29,865 nt of DNA from BS750m-G77 sp043797735 (GTDB lineage: Bacteria > Omnitrophota > Gorgyraeia > Gygaellales > Profunditerraquicolaceae), in contig JAZDPH010000064.1 in the NCBI GenBank assembly GCA_043797735.1, positions 1 through 29,865 on the forward strand. The letters are read 5' to 3'. The position numbers and the translations under genes are program-made. Shown piece after piece: positions 13,361-21,252 of the stretch (its first letter is position 1; the number at the start of each line of letters is the position of its first letter). The notes under the pieces were generated by a model. That model saw nothing but the letters and a program-made list of their open reading frames with translations. It did no database searches and had not been told where the DNA came from.

Positions 13361-14893
13361 ATGCTGGCAAAAGCCTTTAGTTTTTTTCTTTTTGGAGTTG
13401 AGGCGTATCCTGTTGAAATTGAAGTAGATGTATCAAATGGGCTTCCGGCGGTAACACTGGTGGGGCTGGCAGATACGGCAATAAGGGAGAGTAAAGAACG
13501 CGTTAAATCAGCTATTAAAAACTCCGGGTTCCGATGGCCCGTAGGAAGGATAACGGTCAACCTTGCCCCATCGGATGTAAAGAAAGAAGGGTCGCATTTT
13601 GACCTGGCAATTGCCTTAGGGATACTTGCCGCCACAGAGCAATTAAACAGCCAAAAATTAGAGGAATTCTTTTTTCTGGGGGAACTTTCCCTTGACGGCT
13701 CCATTAAGCCGGTTAAGGGAATCCTGCCGATCACCATGGCATTGCATCAGACGCCAAGAAAAAATATAGTCTTGCCTGCGCAAAATGCAAAAGAGGCGGC
13801 TATAGTCTCGGGGATAAATGCCTATGCCTTAAAGACCTTAAGAGAAACTGTCGAATTCTTGCACGGGCCGGAGATAATTAAACCCTGCAAACTGGATTTA
13901 GAAAAATTATTCGGCCAAAGCCTCGTTTATCAGATTGACTTCTCTGAGGTAAAAGGGCAATACCTGGCTAAACGGGCCCTGGAGGTCGCTGTTGCCGGCG
14001 GCCACAATGTCCTGATGATCGGCCCTCCGGGAGGCGGCAAGACGATGCTGGCAAAAAGAATACCTACGATTATGCCTGCTTTAGGCCTGGATGAGGCGCT
14101 GGAGGTAACCAAAATGCATTCGGCAATGGGGACACTGCCTAATCGGGACGGCATAATGGGGACCCGGCCTTTTCGCAGCCCGCATCACAGTATATCCAAC
14201 GTGGCATTAATCGGCGGCGGCTCAATACCTCGGCCCGGCGAAATAAGCCTTGCCCATCAGGGAATTTTATTCTTAGATGAACTGCCAGAATTCCATCGCG
14301 ACTGCCTGGAGGCGCTCAGGCAGCCTTTGGAGGACGGATTAATCCGGGTATGCCGTATCAGAAGGTCCTTTATCTTCCCCGCCTCATTTATGCTGGTGGC
14401 GGCAATGAACCCCTGCCCCTGCGGCTCGCTGGGAACGCTCAAATCTGCCTGCCGCTGCAGCAGTACCCAGGTATACAAATACCGCTCAAAGATATCCGGG
14501 CCTCTGTTAGACAGGATAGATATCCATATAGAGGTGCCGGCTGCCAAATATCAAGAATTATCCAGCACAATAGCTGCTGAGAGTTCTGCGCAGATTAAGG
14601 AAAGAGTAAACAAAGCCCGCACGATTCAAAAAGAGAGATTTTCCACCGAAGGCATCTTCCATAACGCTCAGATGAGCCATAAACAGGTGAGGAAGTTCTG
14701 CCTATTAGGCAAAGAGGAGGGCGAACTGCTCAAAATGGCGATGGCTGAATTGAACTTTAGCGCGCGGGCCTATGATAAGATATTGAAAGTTTCAAGGACG
14801 ATAGCGGACTTAGCAGGGAGTAAAGATATTAAAACAGAGCACCTCTCAGAGGCGATTCAATACCGCAGCCTGGACCGAGACTTCTTTCTGTAA
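13361..14893 (+). CDS. comM: ComM/YifB family Mg-chelatase-like ATPase
   Basis: A 510-residue AAA+ protein and the only confident plus-strand gene. In naturally competent bacteria ComM is a helicase that helps branch migration during DNA integration, but the family is widespread in non-competent species too. The N-terminal domain (MLAKAFSFFLFGVEAYPVEIEV, then GLADTAIRESKERVKSAI) is the ChlI/Lon-protease-like part. The ATPase has Walker A GPPGGGKTMLAKR, RPFRSPHHSISNVALIGGG, Walker B ILFLDELPEF, the Cys-rich AAMNPCPCG...CRCSS segment and the sensor LLDRIDIHIEVP. The C-terminal domain ends with the typical LSEAIQYRSLDR. A strong AAGGAGG precedes ATG 13361. Confidence 0.95.
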   Translation: MLAKAFSFFLFGVEAYPVEIEVDVSNGLPAVTLVGLADTAIRESKERVKSAIKNSGFRWPVGRITVNLAPSDVKKEGSHFDLAIALGILAATEQLNSQKLEEFFFLGELSLDGSIKPVKGILPITMALHQTPRKNIVLPAQNAKEAAIVSGINAYALKTLRETVEFLHGPEIIKPCKLDLEKLFGQSLVYQIDFSEVKGQYLAKRALEVAVAGGHNVLMIGPPGGGKTMLAKRIPTIMPALGLDEALEVTKMHSAMGTLPNRDGIMGTRPFRSPHHSISNVALIGGGSIPRPGEISLAHQGILFLDELPEFHRDCLEALRQPLEDGLIRVCRIRRSFIFPASFMLVAAMNPCPCGSLGTLKSACRCSSTQVYKYRSKISGPLLDRIDIHIEVPAAKYQELSSTIAAESSAQIKERVNKARTIQKERFSTEGIFHNAQMSHKQVRKFCLLGKEEGELLKMAMAELNFSARAYDKILKVSRTIADLAGSKDIKTEHLSEAIQYRSLDRDFFL

Positions 14894-14905
14894 ATACAAG
14901 GAACA

Positions 14906-14951
14906 TTATCCACAATGTAGGGGACGTTTAACTCCCCTACATTGTGGATAA
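14906..14951. repeat. Perfect 18-bp inverted repeat carrying two DnaA-box sequences
   Basis: The left arm TTATCCACAATGTAGGGG (14906-14923) and right arm (14934-14951) are exact reverse complements around a 10-nt loop. The outer nine bases, TTATCCACA, equal the consensus DnaA box and occur inverted at the far end. No U-run follows, so it is a poor intrinsic terminator for comM. The rest of the gap up to 15140 holds shorter inverted repeats and no gene I can support. Confidence 0.65.
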
Positions 14952-15140
14952 GTGGAGTAGATAAGTGGATGGGAGGCGTATAATTAGATAAGCCGAATTT
15001 AGCGCATTAGCGAGGTGATTCGGAGCCTGAGGCTAAACGGGGATTTCTTTGTCGGAGCCGCCGGTAACTCTTATCCGCGGCAGGAGATGCCGGCGATAAT
15101 ATCAGAGAGGGTACTCTTTAATGGTTATTACGCCGGGCTT

Positions 15141-15611
15141 TTAATACGGGACCTTTACTTTAACCGAAGGGCTTTCTGACTTCTGCCGGCTGAAACTGCT
15201 ATTATTATATTCTATATACACCGGCTTCTGGCCCTCTTCCTCGGATTCAAGCTCATAGTAAACGGTTATATCCGTTGCCTGGTCAAAATCAGGGGGAAAG
15301 CGCCCGGCAAATAAAGAAACAATCCCTTCTATGGATTTATCAAGATTATCCTGCGTATCCATGGAGGCTTCGCCCTTTAAGTAGATGCTTATCTTCCGAG
15401 TCTGACGGCTGTATTCCATCCTCTCCAAAATAAAAGGCTTTGCCGGCGTGGTAGTGTTACGCCAGGCAGCGGTCCAATTTAGGAGCTGCCATTCAACTTC
15501 GGCTATATCATAAGATTGGGTGTAGCGTTTGAGGTTTGCCCCGGCGGTGCTTGTAAAACTCAAAAGGCAGAAACAGCTCATTGCCAAAATTAATACTATC
15601 CTGAATTTCAT
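15141..15611 (-). CDS. Secreted protein of unknown function
   Basis: A 156-residue protein that I do not recognise. A clear signal peptide (residues 1-25, hydrophobic core IVLILAMSCFCLLSFTSTA, cleavage likely after AGA) directs it out of the cytoplasm. The mature part is mixed alpha/beta with an amphipathic start (YDIAEVEWQLLNWTAAWRN), a KISIYLKGEA strand and a TVYYELESEE strand, ending in a charged tail with KVKVPY. Strong AAGGAGGG precedes ATG 15611, 11 nt after folE, so it is the last gene of the folate block; its secretion gives no obvious link to folate. Confidence 0.75.
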   Translation of the reverse strand: MKFRIVLILAMSCFCLLSFTSTAGANLKRYTQSYDIAEVEWQLLNWTAAWRNTTTPAKPFILERMEYSRQTRKISIYLKGEASMDTQDNLDKSIEGIVSLFAGRFPPDFDQATDITVYYELESEEEGQKPVYIEYNNSSFSRQKSESPSVKVKVPY

Positions 15612-15622
15612 AAACCCTCCTT

Positions 15623-16183
15623 TTACTGCCGCCCTATCAATGCCAATGCCTCGGAGCGGGTCTTCTGGTTCTCCTTAAATATACCCCTGACCGCAGAGGT
15701 CACTGTCAGCGCCCCCGGTTTCTTTACGCCGCGCATAGACAGGCACAGGTGCTCCGCCTCGATAACCACCATCACACCAAGTGGTTTTAGTTTTGACATA
15801 ATTATATTAGCAATCTCTGTAGTAAGCCTCTCCTGGACCTGCGGCCGGCGGGATAAAATATCCACCACCCGCGCCAACTTACTCAAACCGGTAACCCGCC
15901 CCTTCTTCGGGATATAGGCAATATGCGCCCTGCCCAGAAACGGGAGAAGATGATGCTCGCAGACCGAGTACAAAGGTATGCCCTTTAAAAGGACAATCTC
16001 GTGGTGTTTCTGCTCTAAAACAACCTCTAGTTCCTTTTGCGGGTCCTGATGTATGCCGGCAAATATCTCCTCATACATTTCGGCAACACGCCTGGGAGTT
16101 TCCAGAAGGTCCTTTCTTTTGGGGTCTTCGCCTATCGCCTCTAATATCTCCCTGACTGCTTTTTCTATCTTTTTTTTATCCAT
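15623..16183 (-). CDS. folE: GTP cyclohydrolase I
   Basis: A 186-residue enzyme of typical length that converts GTP to 7,8-dihydroneopterin triphosphate, the entry to folate (and pterin) synthesis. Zinc ligands are in place: Cys75 and His78 in CEHHLLPF, and Cys147 in HLCLSMRGV. The substrate-binding GLSKLARVVD and RRPQVQERLT segments are canonical. It begins 7 nt after mnmE and shares a run with folC and purH, which suits coordinated supply of folate. A queuosine-type relative (QueF, FolE2) is excluded by length and motifs. Confidence 0.97.
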   Translation of the reverse strand: MDKKKIEKAVREILEAIGEDPKRKDLLETPRRVAEMYEEIFAGIHQDPQKELEVVLEQKHHEIVLLKGIPLYSVCEHHLLPFLGRAHIAYIPKKGRVTGLSKLARVVDILSRRPQVQERLTTEIANIIMSKLKPLGVMVVIEAEHLCLSMRGVKKPGALTVTSAVRGIFKENQKTRSEALALIGRQ

Positions 16184-16190
16184 CGCTTTT

Positions 16191-17579
16191 TTATTTGCCT
16201 ATGCAGAAATCGCTGAATATCTTATCTAAGAGGTCTACTGAAACATCCTTGCCCAATATTATATCCAATTGCAACATGCTGTCTTTTATGCCCTGGGCAG
16301 CAAATTCCGGAGGCAGCTTATTATCTAATGAATGCAGGGTTTCTGCAATAAGTTTTTGCGCCTGCTTAAGGGCGCTTGTGTGCCTGGGATTGCCTGTTGC
16401 CGCCTCCCCCTCAGCAACCCCGCCTTTAGAGAGGCAGGCGCAGATGGCATCTTCAAGTAAATTTATATTCCTGGATTTTTTTGCCGAAATATCAACTACT
16501 GTGCCGAATCTCTGCAGGATCATTCTCCGGTTAATCTTCTGCTTTAAATCTATTTTATTGATAACGGCGATAACCTTTTTTTTCTTTAGTTTATTCATAA
16601 GGAGCTGATCCTGCCGGCAGAGCGGCCGGCTTGCGTCAAATAACAGTATTACCAGGTCGGCAAAGTTAATGTATCGCTTTGAACGCGCAACCGCCTTTTT
16701 TTCTATCAGGCCGCGCGGCGGAAGGATCCCGGCGGTATCCACTATCCTGACCGGAATGCCCTTGATATCAATAATTTCCTCGACGGTATCCCGGGTAGTG
16801 CCGGGGAGCGCGGTAACTATAGAACGCTCCTGTTTTAGAAGGGTATTAAGCAGCGAAGACTTGCCGGTATTGGGCCTGCCGCAGATAACAACATGCACGC
16901 CCTCGCGCAGCATTTGAGCGTATTTTGAGGAATTAATAAGGGCGTTAACTTCGCTGTTTACGCCTTCTAATTTTTTATAAATTCCCCGCGGGTCTGCCAA
17001 GGCAGCCTCCTCTTCGGGAAAATCTATATTGGCCTCCAGGGCCGAAAGCGCGCTTAATAAAATATCCCGTAGTTTATTTATCCTGCGCGATAAGCCGCCG
17101 CCTAACTGCCTTAAGCCCGCCCTCAAAGCAGAATCAGTTTTGGCGCGGATTACATCCAGCACCGCCTCTGCCTGATCAAGGCTCAACCTGCCGTTTAAGA
17201 ATGCGCGTTTTGTAAATTCTCCCGGCTCAGCCAGGCGCGCCCCCTCCTCCAATACCAAATCCAATACTGCCCGCGTCGCTACAAACCCGCCGTGGCAATT
17301 AATCTCGGCGGTATCCTCTTTTGTATAGGAGCGGGGGGCACGCATTATGCTGAGTATAACTTCGTCGATAATGCCGCCTTGGGCGCGGCAGTCAACTATC
17401 CGCCCATAATGCAGGGTATAGGTCTTAAAAGACGAGGGCTTTTTTCCGTCTTTTGAAACAAATACTTTATCGGCAATCTTTAAGGCATCCCTGCCGCTTA
17501 AGCGCACTATGCCTATGCCAGCCTCCCCGATAGAAGTGGCTATGGCCGCAATCGTATCATTAGGTTGTCCGATTTTCAT
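16191..17579 (-). CDS. mnmE: tRNA-uridine modification GTPase MnmE (TrmE)
   Basis: A 462-residue protein that, with MnmG, installs the (carboxymethyl)aminomethyl group at U34 of certain tRNAs using a methylene-tetrahydrofolate carbon. Order: N-terminal folate-binding domain (DTIAAIATSIGEAGIGIVRLSG, RAPRSYTKEDTAEINCHGG), a helical domain, and an inserted G domain with GRPNTGKSS (P-loop, residues 234-241), TTRD (G2), DTAG (G3) and NKID (G4). It ends FCIGK, the invariant tail with the functional Cys. ATG 17579 is preferred; an upstream in-frame ATG at 17591 is possible. Both overlap the folC end (20 or 32 nt), implying coupling. mnmG is not in the window. Confidence 0.97.
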   Translation of the reverse strand: MKIGQPNDTIAAIATSIGEAGIGIVRLSGRDALKIADKVFVSKDGKKPSSFKTYTLHYGRIVDCRAQGGIIDEVILSIMRAPRSYTKEDTAEINCHGGFVATRAVLDLVLEEGARLAEPGEFTKRAFLNGRLSLDQAEAVLDVIRAKTDSALRAGLRQLGGGLSRRINKLRDILLSALSALEANIDFPEEEAALADPRGIYKKLEGVNSEVNALINSSKYAQMLREGVHVVICGRPNTGKSSLLNTLLKQERSIVTALPGTTRDTVEEIIDIKGIPVRIVDTAGILPPRGLIEKKAVARSKRYINFADLVILLFDASRPLCRQDQLLMNKLKKKKVIAVINKIDLKQKINRRMILQRFGTVVDISAKKSRNINLLEDAICACLSKGGVAEGEAATGNPRHTSALKQAQKLIAETLHSLDNKLPPEFAAQGIKDSMLQLDIILGKDVSVDLLDKIFSDFCIGK

Positions 17580-18951
17580 CTCTAAATTCACCCACTACAA
17601 ATAATGAGCCGCTGACCAGGATTAAATCACCGGGTGCGGCTAAACTGGACGCCTTTTGCCTTGCCTCTTTTATATTATTGGTCAGATAAAACTCTTTTTG
17701 CGCAAAATAACCGGCCAGAGACTGCGGCAGGCTTGCGCGGGGATTCTTAGAGCTGGTTAAAATAACCTTATCCGCCAGGCCGCCTAACTTGCTGCATATT
17801 CCCTTTATGTCCTTATCTTTAGAGATGCCCAAGACAAGAATAAGTTTTCTATAAGAAAAATTGCGCCTGATCGTATCTTTAAGGGCCGCGGCCGAGGCGC
17901 TGTTTTGCGCTCCGTCTAATACAACAAGAGGGTTTCTGGAGGCCACTTCGCACCTTCCCGGCCAGAGAGTATTATACAGCCCCCGCCTTATGGAACTGGC
18001 CATTACCCTGATATTATGGCAGCGCAGCGCCTCAATTATACCCACGGCCACTGCGGCATTAACCATCTGATGCTCCCCCAAAAGTTTTATCTTCATCCGG
18101 GGATATTGCCGGAACAGGCCTTTTATATTAAAGGCGCCGTTTGTTTTTTCATAACTAATATCCCTGCCTACCTGATATAACGGCGCGCCGGCTTCTTTGC
18201 ATCTATTTCTAATTACCCGCATAGCCTCTTTTTTCTGCGGCGCGGTGATTACAATTACCTTTGACCTTTGACCTTCTTGTCCCGAGCGGAGCCGAGGGAT
18301 GACCTTTGACCCCTTAATAATCCCCGCCTTCTCCGCCGCAATCTCCCTTAAAGAACTGCCTAATTTCTGAGTATGCTCGTAACTGATGGGGGTAATCCCG
18401 CAAACCAATGCTTCGACGCTGTTAGTGGCATCAAGCCTGCCGCCTAAGCCCGTCTCCAAAACCGCAAAATCAACCTGCTTTTCTTTAAAATACACAAACG
18501 CCAGAACAGTATATACTTCAAAAAAAGTAAGCGGCCCGTAAACTGACTTTTTATTATATTTCTCTATTTTTGGCTTGAGAGCCTTGACTAAATCCGCCAG
18601 CTTCTTTTTAGAAATCATCCCCTCAAATTCTCTATACGGCCTTTGACCTTTGACCTTTGACCTTTGACCCAATATACGGATCCTCTCCCGGATATTTGAT
18701 AAATGCGGCGATGTATATAACCCTACCCTGTATCCGGCCTGCCTTAATATGTAGGCGGCAAAAGCGCAGGTTGAGCCTTTGCCTTTGGTGCCGGCGATGT
18801 GAATGCATTTCAAATGCTCCTGGGGGCTGCCTATCGTATCCAGGAATTCTTTTATACGCCCCAGCTGCAGGAATTCTTTGTAGGGATAATCAGGGATCTG
18901 TTCGTAGTTAACGAAGGATTCTAGATAGGAGACAGCCTGTGGGTAAGTCAT
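17560..18951 (-). CDS. folC: Folylpolyglutamate synthase / dihydrofolate synthase
   Basis: A 463-residue Mur-ligase-fold enzyme that adds glutamate to dihydropteroate or folates using ATP. It shows the FolC order: YPYKEFLQLGRIKEFLDTIGSPQ, P-loop AGTKGKGSTCAF, TSPHLSNIRERI, FEVYTVLAFVYF, ETGLGGRLDATN, ISYEHTQKLGSSLREIAAEKAGIIK, and C-terminal VVLDGAQN and LVLGISKDKD. The ATG overlaps the purH stop by one base (TAATG). Two in-frame insertions made of simple and dispersed repeats are present: about residues 95-104 (GQRSKVKGQR) and about 215-231 (IPRLRSGQEGQRSKV). They fall in loops, so the protein is likely still active. Confidence 0.95.
   Translation of the reverse strand: MTYPQAVSYLESFVNYEQIPDYPYKEFLQLGRIKEFLDTIGSPQEHLKCIHIAGTKGKGSTCAFAAYILRQAGYRVGLYTSPHLSNIRERIRILGQRSKVKGQRPYREFEGMISKKKLADLVKALKPKIEKYNKKSVYGPLTFFEVYTVLAFVYFKEKQVDFAVLETGLGGRLDATNSVEALVCGITPISYEHTQKLGSSLREIAAEKAGIIKGSKVIPRLRSGQEGQRSKVIVITAPQKKEAMRVIRNRCKEAGAPLYQVGRDISYEKTNGAFNIKGLFRQYPRMKIKLLGEHQMVNAAVAVGIIEALRCHNIRVMASSIRRGLYNTLWPGRCEVASRNPLVVLDGAQNSASAAALKDTIRRNFSYRKLILVLGISKDKDIKGICSKLGGLADKVILTSSKNPRASLPQSLAGYFAQKEFYLTNNIKEARQKASSLAAPGDLILVSGSLFVVGEFRDENRTT
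18258..18311. repeat. Composite repeat in folC: TTTGACC heptamers around an AGCGGAGC repeat
   Basis: Heptamers of (C)CTTTGAC lie on both sides of a core TCCCGAGCGGAGCCGAGGGA (18280-18299). The core is related to the repeats at 5906 and 29580. The whole is read in frame on the minus strand as PRLRSGQEGQRSKV. Confidence 0.7.
18642..18670. repeat. Four tandem TTTGACC heptamers in folC
   Basis: CCTTTGA-type heptamers repeat four times in a row. On the minus strand three units (21 nt) encode the 7-residue period GQRSKVK, so the repeat keeps the folC frame. It is the same heptamer as at 18258-18311. Confidence 0.8.
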
Positions 18952-20510
18952 TAATGCCTGAAGTGGCGGATACCGGTTGTCACCATCGCAATCTTGTGTT
19001 TATCGGCGGCTTTGATAATTGCCTCGTCGGCGATGGAGCCGCCGGGCTGGATTATTGCTTTGACTTTTATTTTGGCAGCAAGCGCAATTGCATCCTCTTT
19101 GGGGAAGAAGGCATCCGAGGCCAGGCAAGACCCTGCCGCCAGGAGCCCCGCTTTCTTGGCGGCAATAAATACCGAATCCACGCGGGACATCTGCCCTGCC
19201 CCAATTCCCACTGTCTTTGAGCCCTGGGTAAGGACAATGGCGTTAGACTTGGTGTGTTTTGCCACCTTCCAGGCAAAGATAAGCGACTGCATCTGTTTTG
19301 CTGTCGGCTTAAGGCTGGTAACCACCTTAAGGCCCTCCTGCTCTAACGTTATATTATCGCCGTCCTGCAGGAGCAGGCCCCCATCAACCTTTCTAAAATC
19401 AAGCCCGCCGTTCTTCTGGCAAAGCCCTTTTAATTCAAGGAGGCGGAGGTTCTTTTTCTCCTTTAATAATGCAAGCGCCTCGGGAGTAAATTCAGGACAG
19501 ATAACACACTCCAGAAAGCCGCTTTTGGAAATCAATTTTGCCAGAGGCAGCTCTATTTTTCTATTTACGCTTACAATTGAGCCGAAGGCGGAAAGCTTAT
19601 CACAGCCCCAGGAGTCCTTATAGGCCTTAAGCAGGTCCTTGTTCTCTGCGGCCCCGCAGGGGTTATTGTGTTTTATAAAAATAACTGCCGGAAGCTCAAA
19701 CTCCCTTACGATATTTACCGCCGCGCCTAAATCCAGGATATTATTAAACGAGAGTTCCTTTCCCCACAGCTGTTTCATCGCGCTTAATCCCGCGGGTTTT
19801 TCCCCGTCACGGTAAAAAGCGGCCCGCTGATGCGCATTTTCCCCGTAACGAAGGTCCTGAATCTTCTCAAAAGCCAAGGCTAATTTCTGCGGGAAGCCCT
19901 CCGGGGCCTCTTCCTTTTTAAAATAGCTCCTTAAATAATGATGGATGGCAGAATCATAACCTGCGGTAAGCGCAAAAACCTCAACCGCTAAATCAGATAA
20001 AATTTTGCGGGGAAGAGAACATTTGTTTCTCTTTAACTCGGAGATAATTTCATTATAACGGCCGGGGCAAGAGATAACTGCCACGTCTTGATGATTTTTA
20101 GCGGCGGAGCGCAGCATTGAAGGCCCGCCTATATCAATATTCTCAATTGCCTCCTCGATGCTGGCGGCGGGCTTAGAGGCTGTCTTTTCAAATGGATAGA
20201 GGTTTACCACCACCATATCTATACAGCCGATGCCCTGCTCTTTTAAAGCCTGCATATGTTGAGGGTTTCCGCGCCGCGCCAAGAGCCCCGCGTGTATCTT
20301 TGGATGCAGGGTCTTCACCCTGCCGTCGAGCATTTCGGGAAAGCCCGTGTATTCTGAGACCTCTTTTACTTTTATCCCGCTGTCAGCAAGTAATTTTGCC
20401 GTGCCGCCGGTGGAAAGAATCTCTACCCCCAATTTATCAAGCTCTCTGGCAAAATCCGTTATTCCCGACTTATCCGATACGCTTATCAGGGCGCGCTTAA
20501 TCCTAAGCAT
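18951..20510 (-). CDS. purH: Bifunctional AICAR formyltransferase / IMP cyclohydrolase
   Basis: A 519-residue enzyme catalysing the last two steps of IMP synthesis, the first of which uses 10-formyl-tetrahydrofolate. The N-terminal MGS-like cyclohydrolase domain (SVSDKSG, STGGTAKLLADSGI, GFPEMLDGRVKTLHPKIHAGLL) is followed by the transformylase domain (LRYGENAHQ, IFIKHNNPCGAA with the catalytic Lys-His, SDAFFPKEDAI, IQPGGSIADEAII). The C-terminus TTGIRHFRH is the canonical end. It sits next to folC with a one-base overlap, in a folate/one-carbon block. Confidence 0.98.
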   Translation of the reverse strand: MLRIKRALISVSDKSGITDFARELDKLGVEILSTGGTAKLLADSGIKVKEVSEYTGFPEMLDGRVKTLHPKIHAGLLARRGNPQHMQALKEQGIGCIDMVVVNLYPFEKTASKPAASIEEAIENIDIGGPSMLRSAAKNHQDVAVISCPGRYNEIISELKRNKCSLPRKILSDLAVEVFALTAGYDSAIHHYLRSYFKKEEAPEGFPQKLALAFEKIQDLRYGENAHQRAAFYRDGEKPAGLSAMKQLWGKELSFNNILDLGAAVNIVREFELPAVIFIKHNNPCGAAENKDLLKAYKDSWGCDKLSAFGSIVSVNRKIELPLAKLISKSGFLECVICPEFTPEALALLKEKKNLRLLELKGLCQKNGGLDFRKVDGGLLLQDGDNITLEQEGLKVVTSLKPTAKQMQSLIFAWKVAKHTKSNAIVLTQGSKTVGIGAGQMSRVDSVFIAAKKAGLLAAGSCLASDAFFPKEDAIALAAKIKVKAIIQPGGSIADEAIIKAADKHKIAMVTTGIRHFRH

Positions 20511-20541
20511 CTTTCTCTCCGGTATAATTTATTCTATCTGC

Positions 20542-21243
20542 CTATTTGTTAAAACGAAAATTCGCCAAATCTCCGTCCTGCATTATGTATTCTTTATGCT
20601 CCAGGCGTAATTTTCCCGCTTGTTTTGCCTGCGTTTCTCCGCCGGCCTGCATAAAATCATCCAAGCTGATAATTTCTGCGCGGATAAAACCCCTCTCTAT
20701 ATCGGAATGTATGGCCCCGGCAGCCTGACGGGCATTTGTCCCCTTTTTTATTAACCAGGCCCTGGACTCTTTTTCCCCCGTAGTAAAAAAACTGATAAAA
20801 CCGCTCTCCTTAACCGCCCGCAACAAAAGGCTGCCTATATCCTGTAATTCATCTTTAGCGGCAGCAATAACCGGTTTATCTGTCAGCAGGCCATAGCCGC
20901 TGATTGCGGCCTTGTCCTCTTCGCTTAAGCCGGCATTAAAAATGAATTCCTCTTTTTCAAGAACCGAATTCAATTTCTCTAATAGATTTTTTTCCTGAGC
21001 GTCCTGCGAACGCTCCAGGCGGGTCTGGATAAACTCCAGGTCCTTAAGAATCAGGTCAGCCTGCGAATCATTTAATACCAGGATCGCGTCCGCGTCCAAA
21101 AGATTCTCCTCAGCGGTTAATTCAACCTGAATACAGGTCTTTTTTTTAGAATTTGTTATTTTGTGGATCGCATCAAGGCGGGGATCTCTTACGTTGTGCT
21201 TGCCTGGAGGGATCTCTGTCAGGGAACATAAGCCTATTTTCAT
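20542..21243 (-). CDS. YchF/OLA1-related protein lacking the nucleotide-binding motifs
   Basis: A 233-residue protein that looks like YchF (usually about 363 residues) with most of its G domain lost. The C-terminal third is unmistakably YchF-type TGS/DUF933: SFFTTGEKESRAWLIKKGTNA, QAAGAIHSDIERGFIRAEIIS, DDFMQAGGE, AGKLRLEHKEYIMQDGD, ending NFRFN. The middle keeps the helical hairpin (LEFIQTRLERSQDAQEK). The N-terminus has neither the P-loop (GLPNVGKST) nor the DIAGLVKGAS switch II; instead MKIGLCSLTE leads straight to DPRLDAIHKI. The NxxE nucleotide-specificity motif is replaced by AAAKDELQ. It probably cannot bind ATP or GTP and may act only as a ribosome-binding TGS scaffold (inference). 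It starts 9 nt after the EF-G-like gene. Confidence 0.85.
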   Translation of the reverse strand: MKIGLCSLTEIPPGKHNVRDPRLDAIHKITNSKKKTCIQVELTAEENLLDADAILVLNDSQADLILKDLEFIQTRLERSQDAQEKNLLEKLNSVLEKEEFIFNAGLSEEDKAAISGYGLLTDKPVIAAAKDELQDIGSLLLRAVKESGFISFFTTGEKESRAWLIKKGTNARQAAGAIHSDIERGFIRAEIISLDDFMQAGGETQAKQAGKLRLEHKEYIMQDGDLANFRFNK

Positions 21244-21252
21244 ATTTTTATT

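Noticed and set aside
14906..15140. A chromosomal replication origin, based on the two DnaA-box sequences.
   Set aside because: Only two boxes were found, both within one palindrome; no dnaA, dnaN or AT-rich unwinding region is nearby.
14952..15140. A structured RNA gene or riboswitch in the gap between comM and the secreted-protein gene.
   Set aside because: Short inverted repeats are present (CCGAAT/ATTCGG, CGCCGG/CCGGCG), but no overall fold or class could be recognised.
15015..15179. A 54-codon plus-strand frame (GTG start) in the gap after comM, containing LNGDFF, which recalls the end of lipoate-protein ligases.
   Set aside because: It has no ribosome-binding site, overlaps the end of the secreted-protein gene, and the match is a four-residue motif only. 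A remnant is possible but cannot be supported.
18994..19623. A 209-codon plus-strand frame antisense to purH.
   Set aside because: It runs opposite a highly conserved enzyme and has a shadow-like composition.
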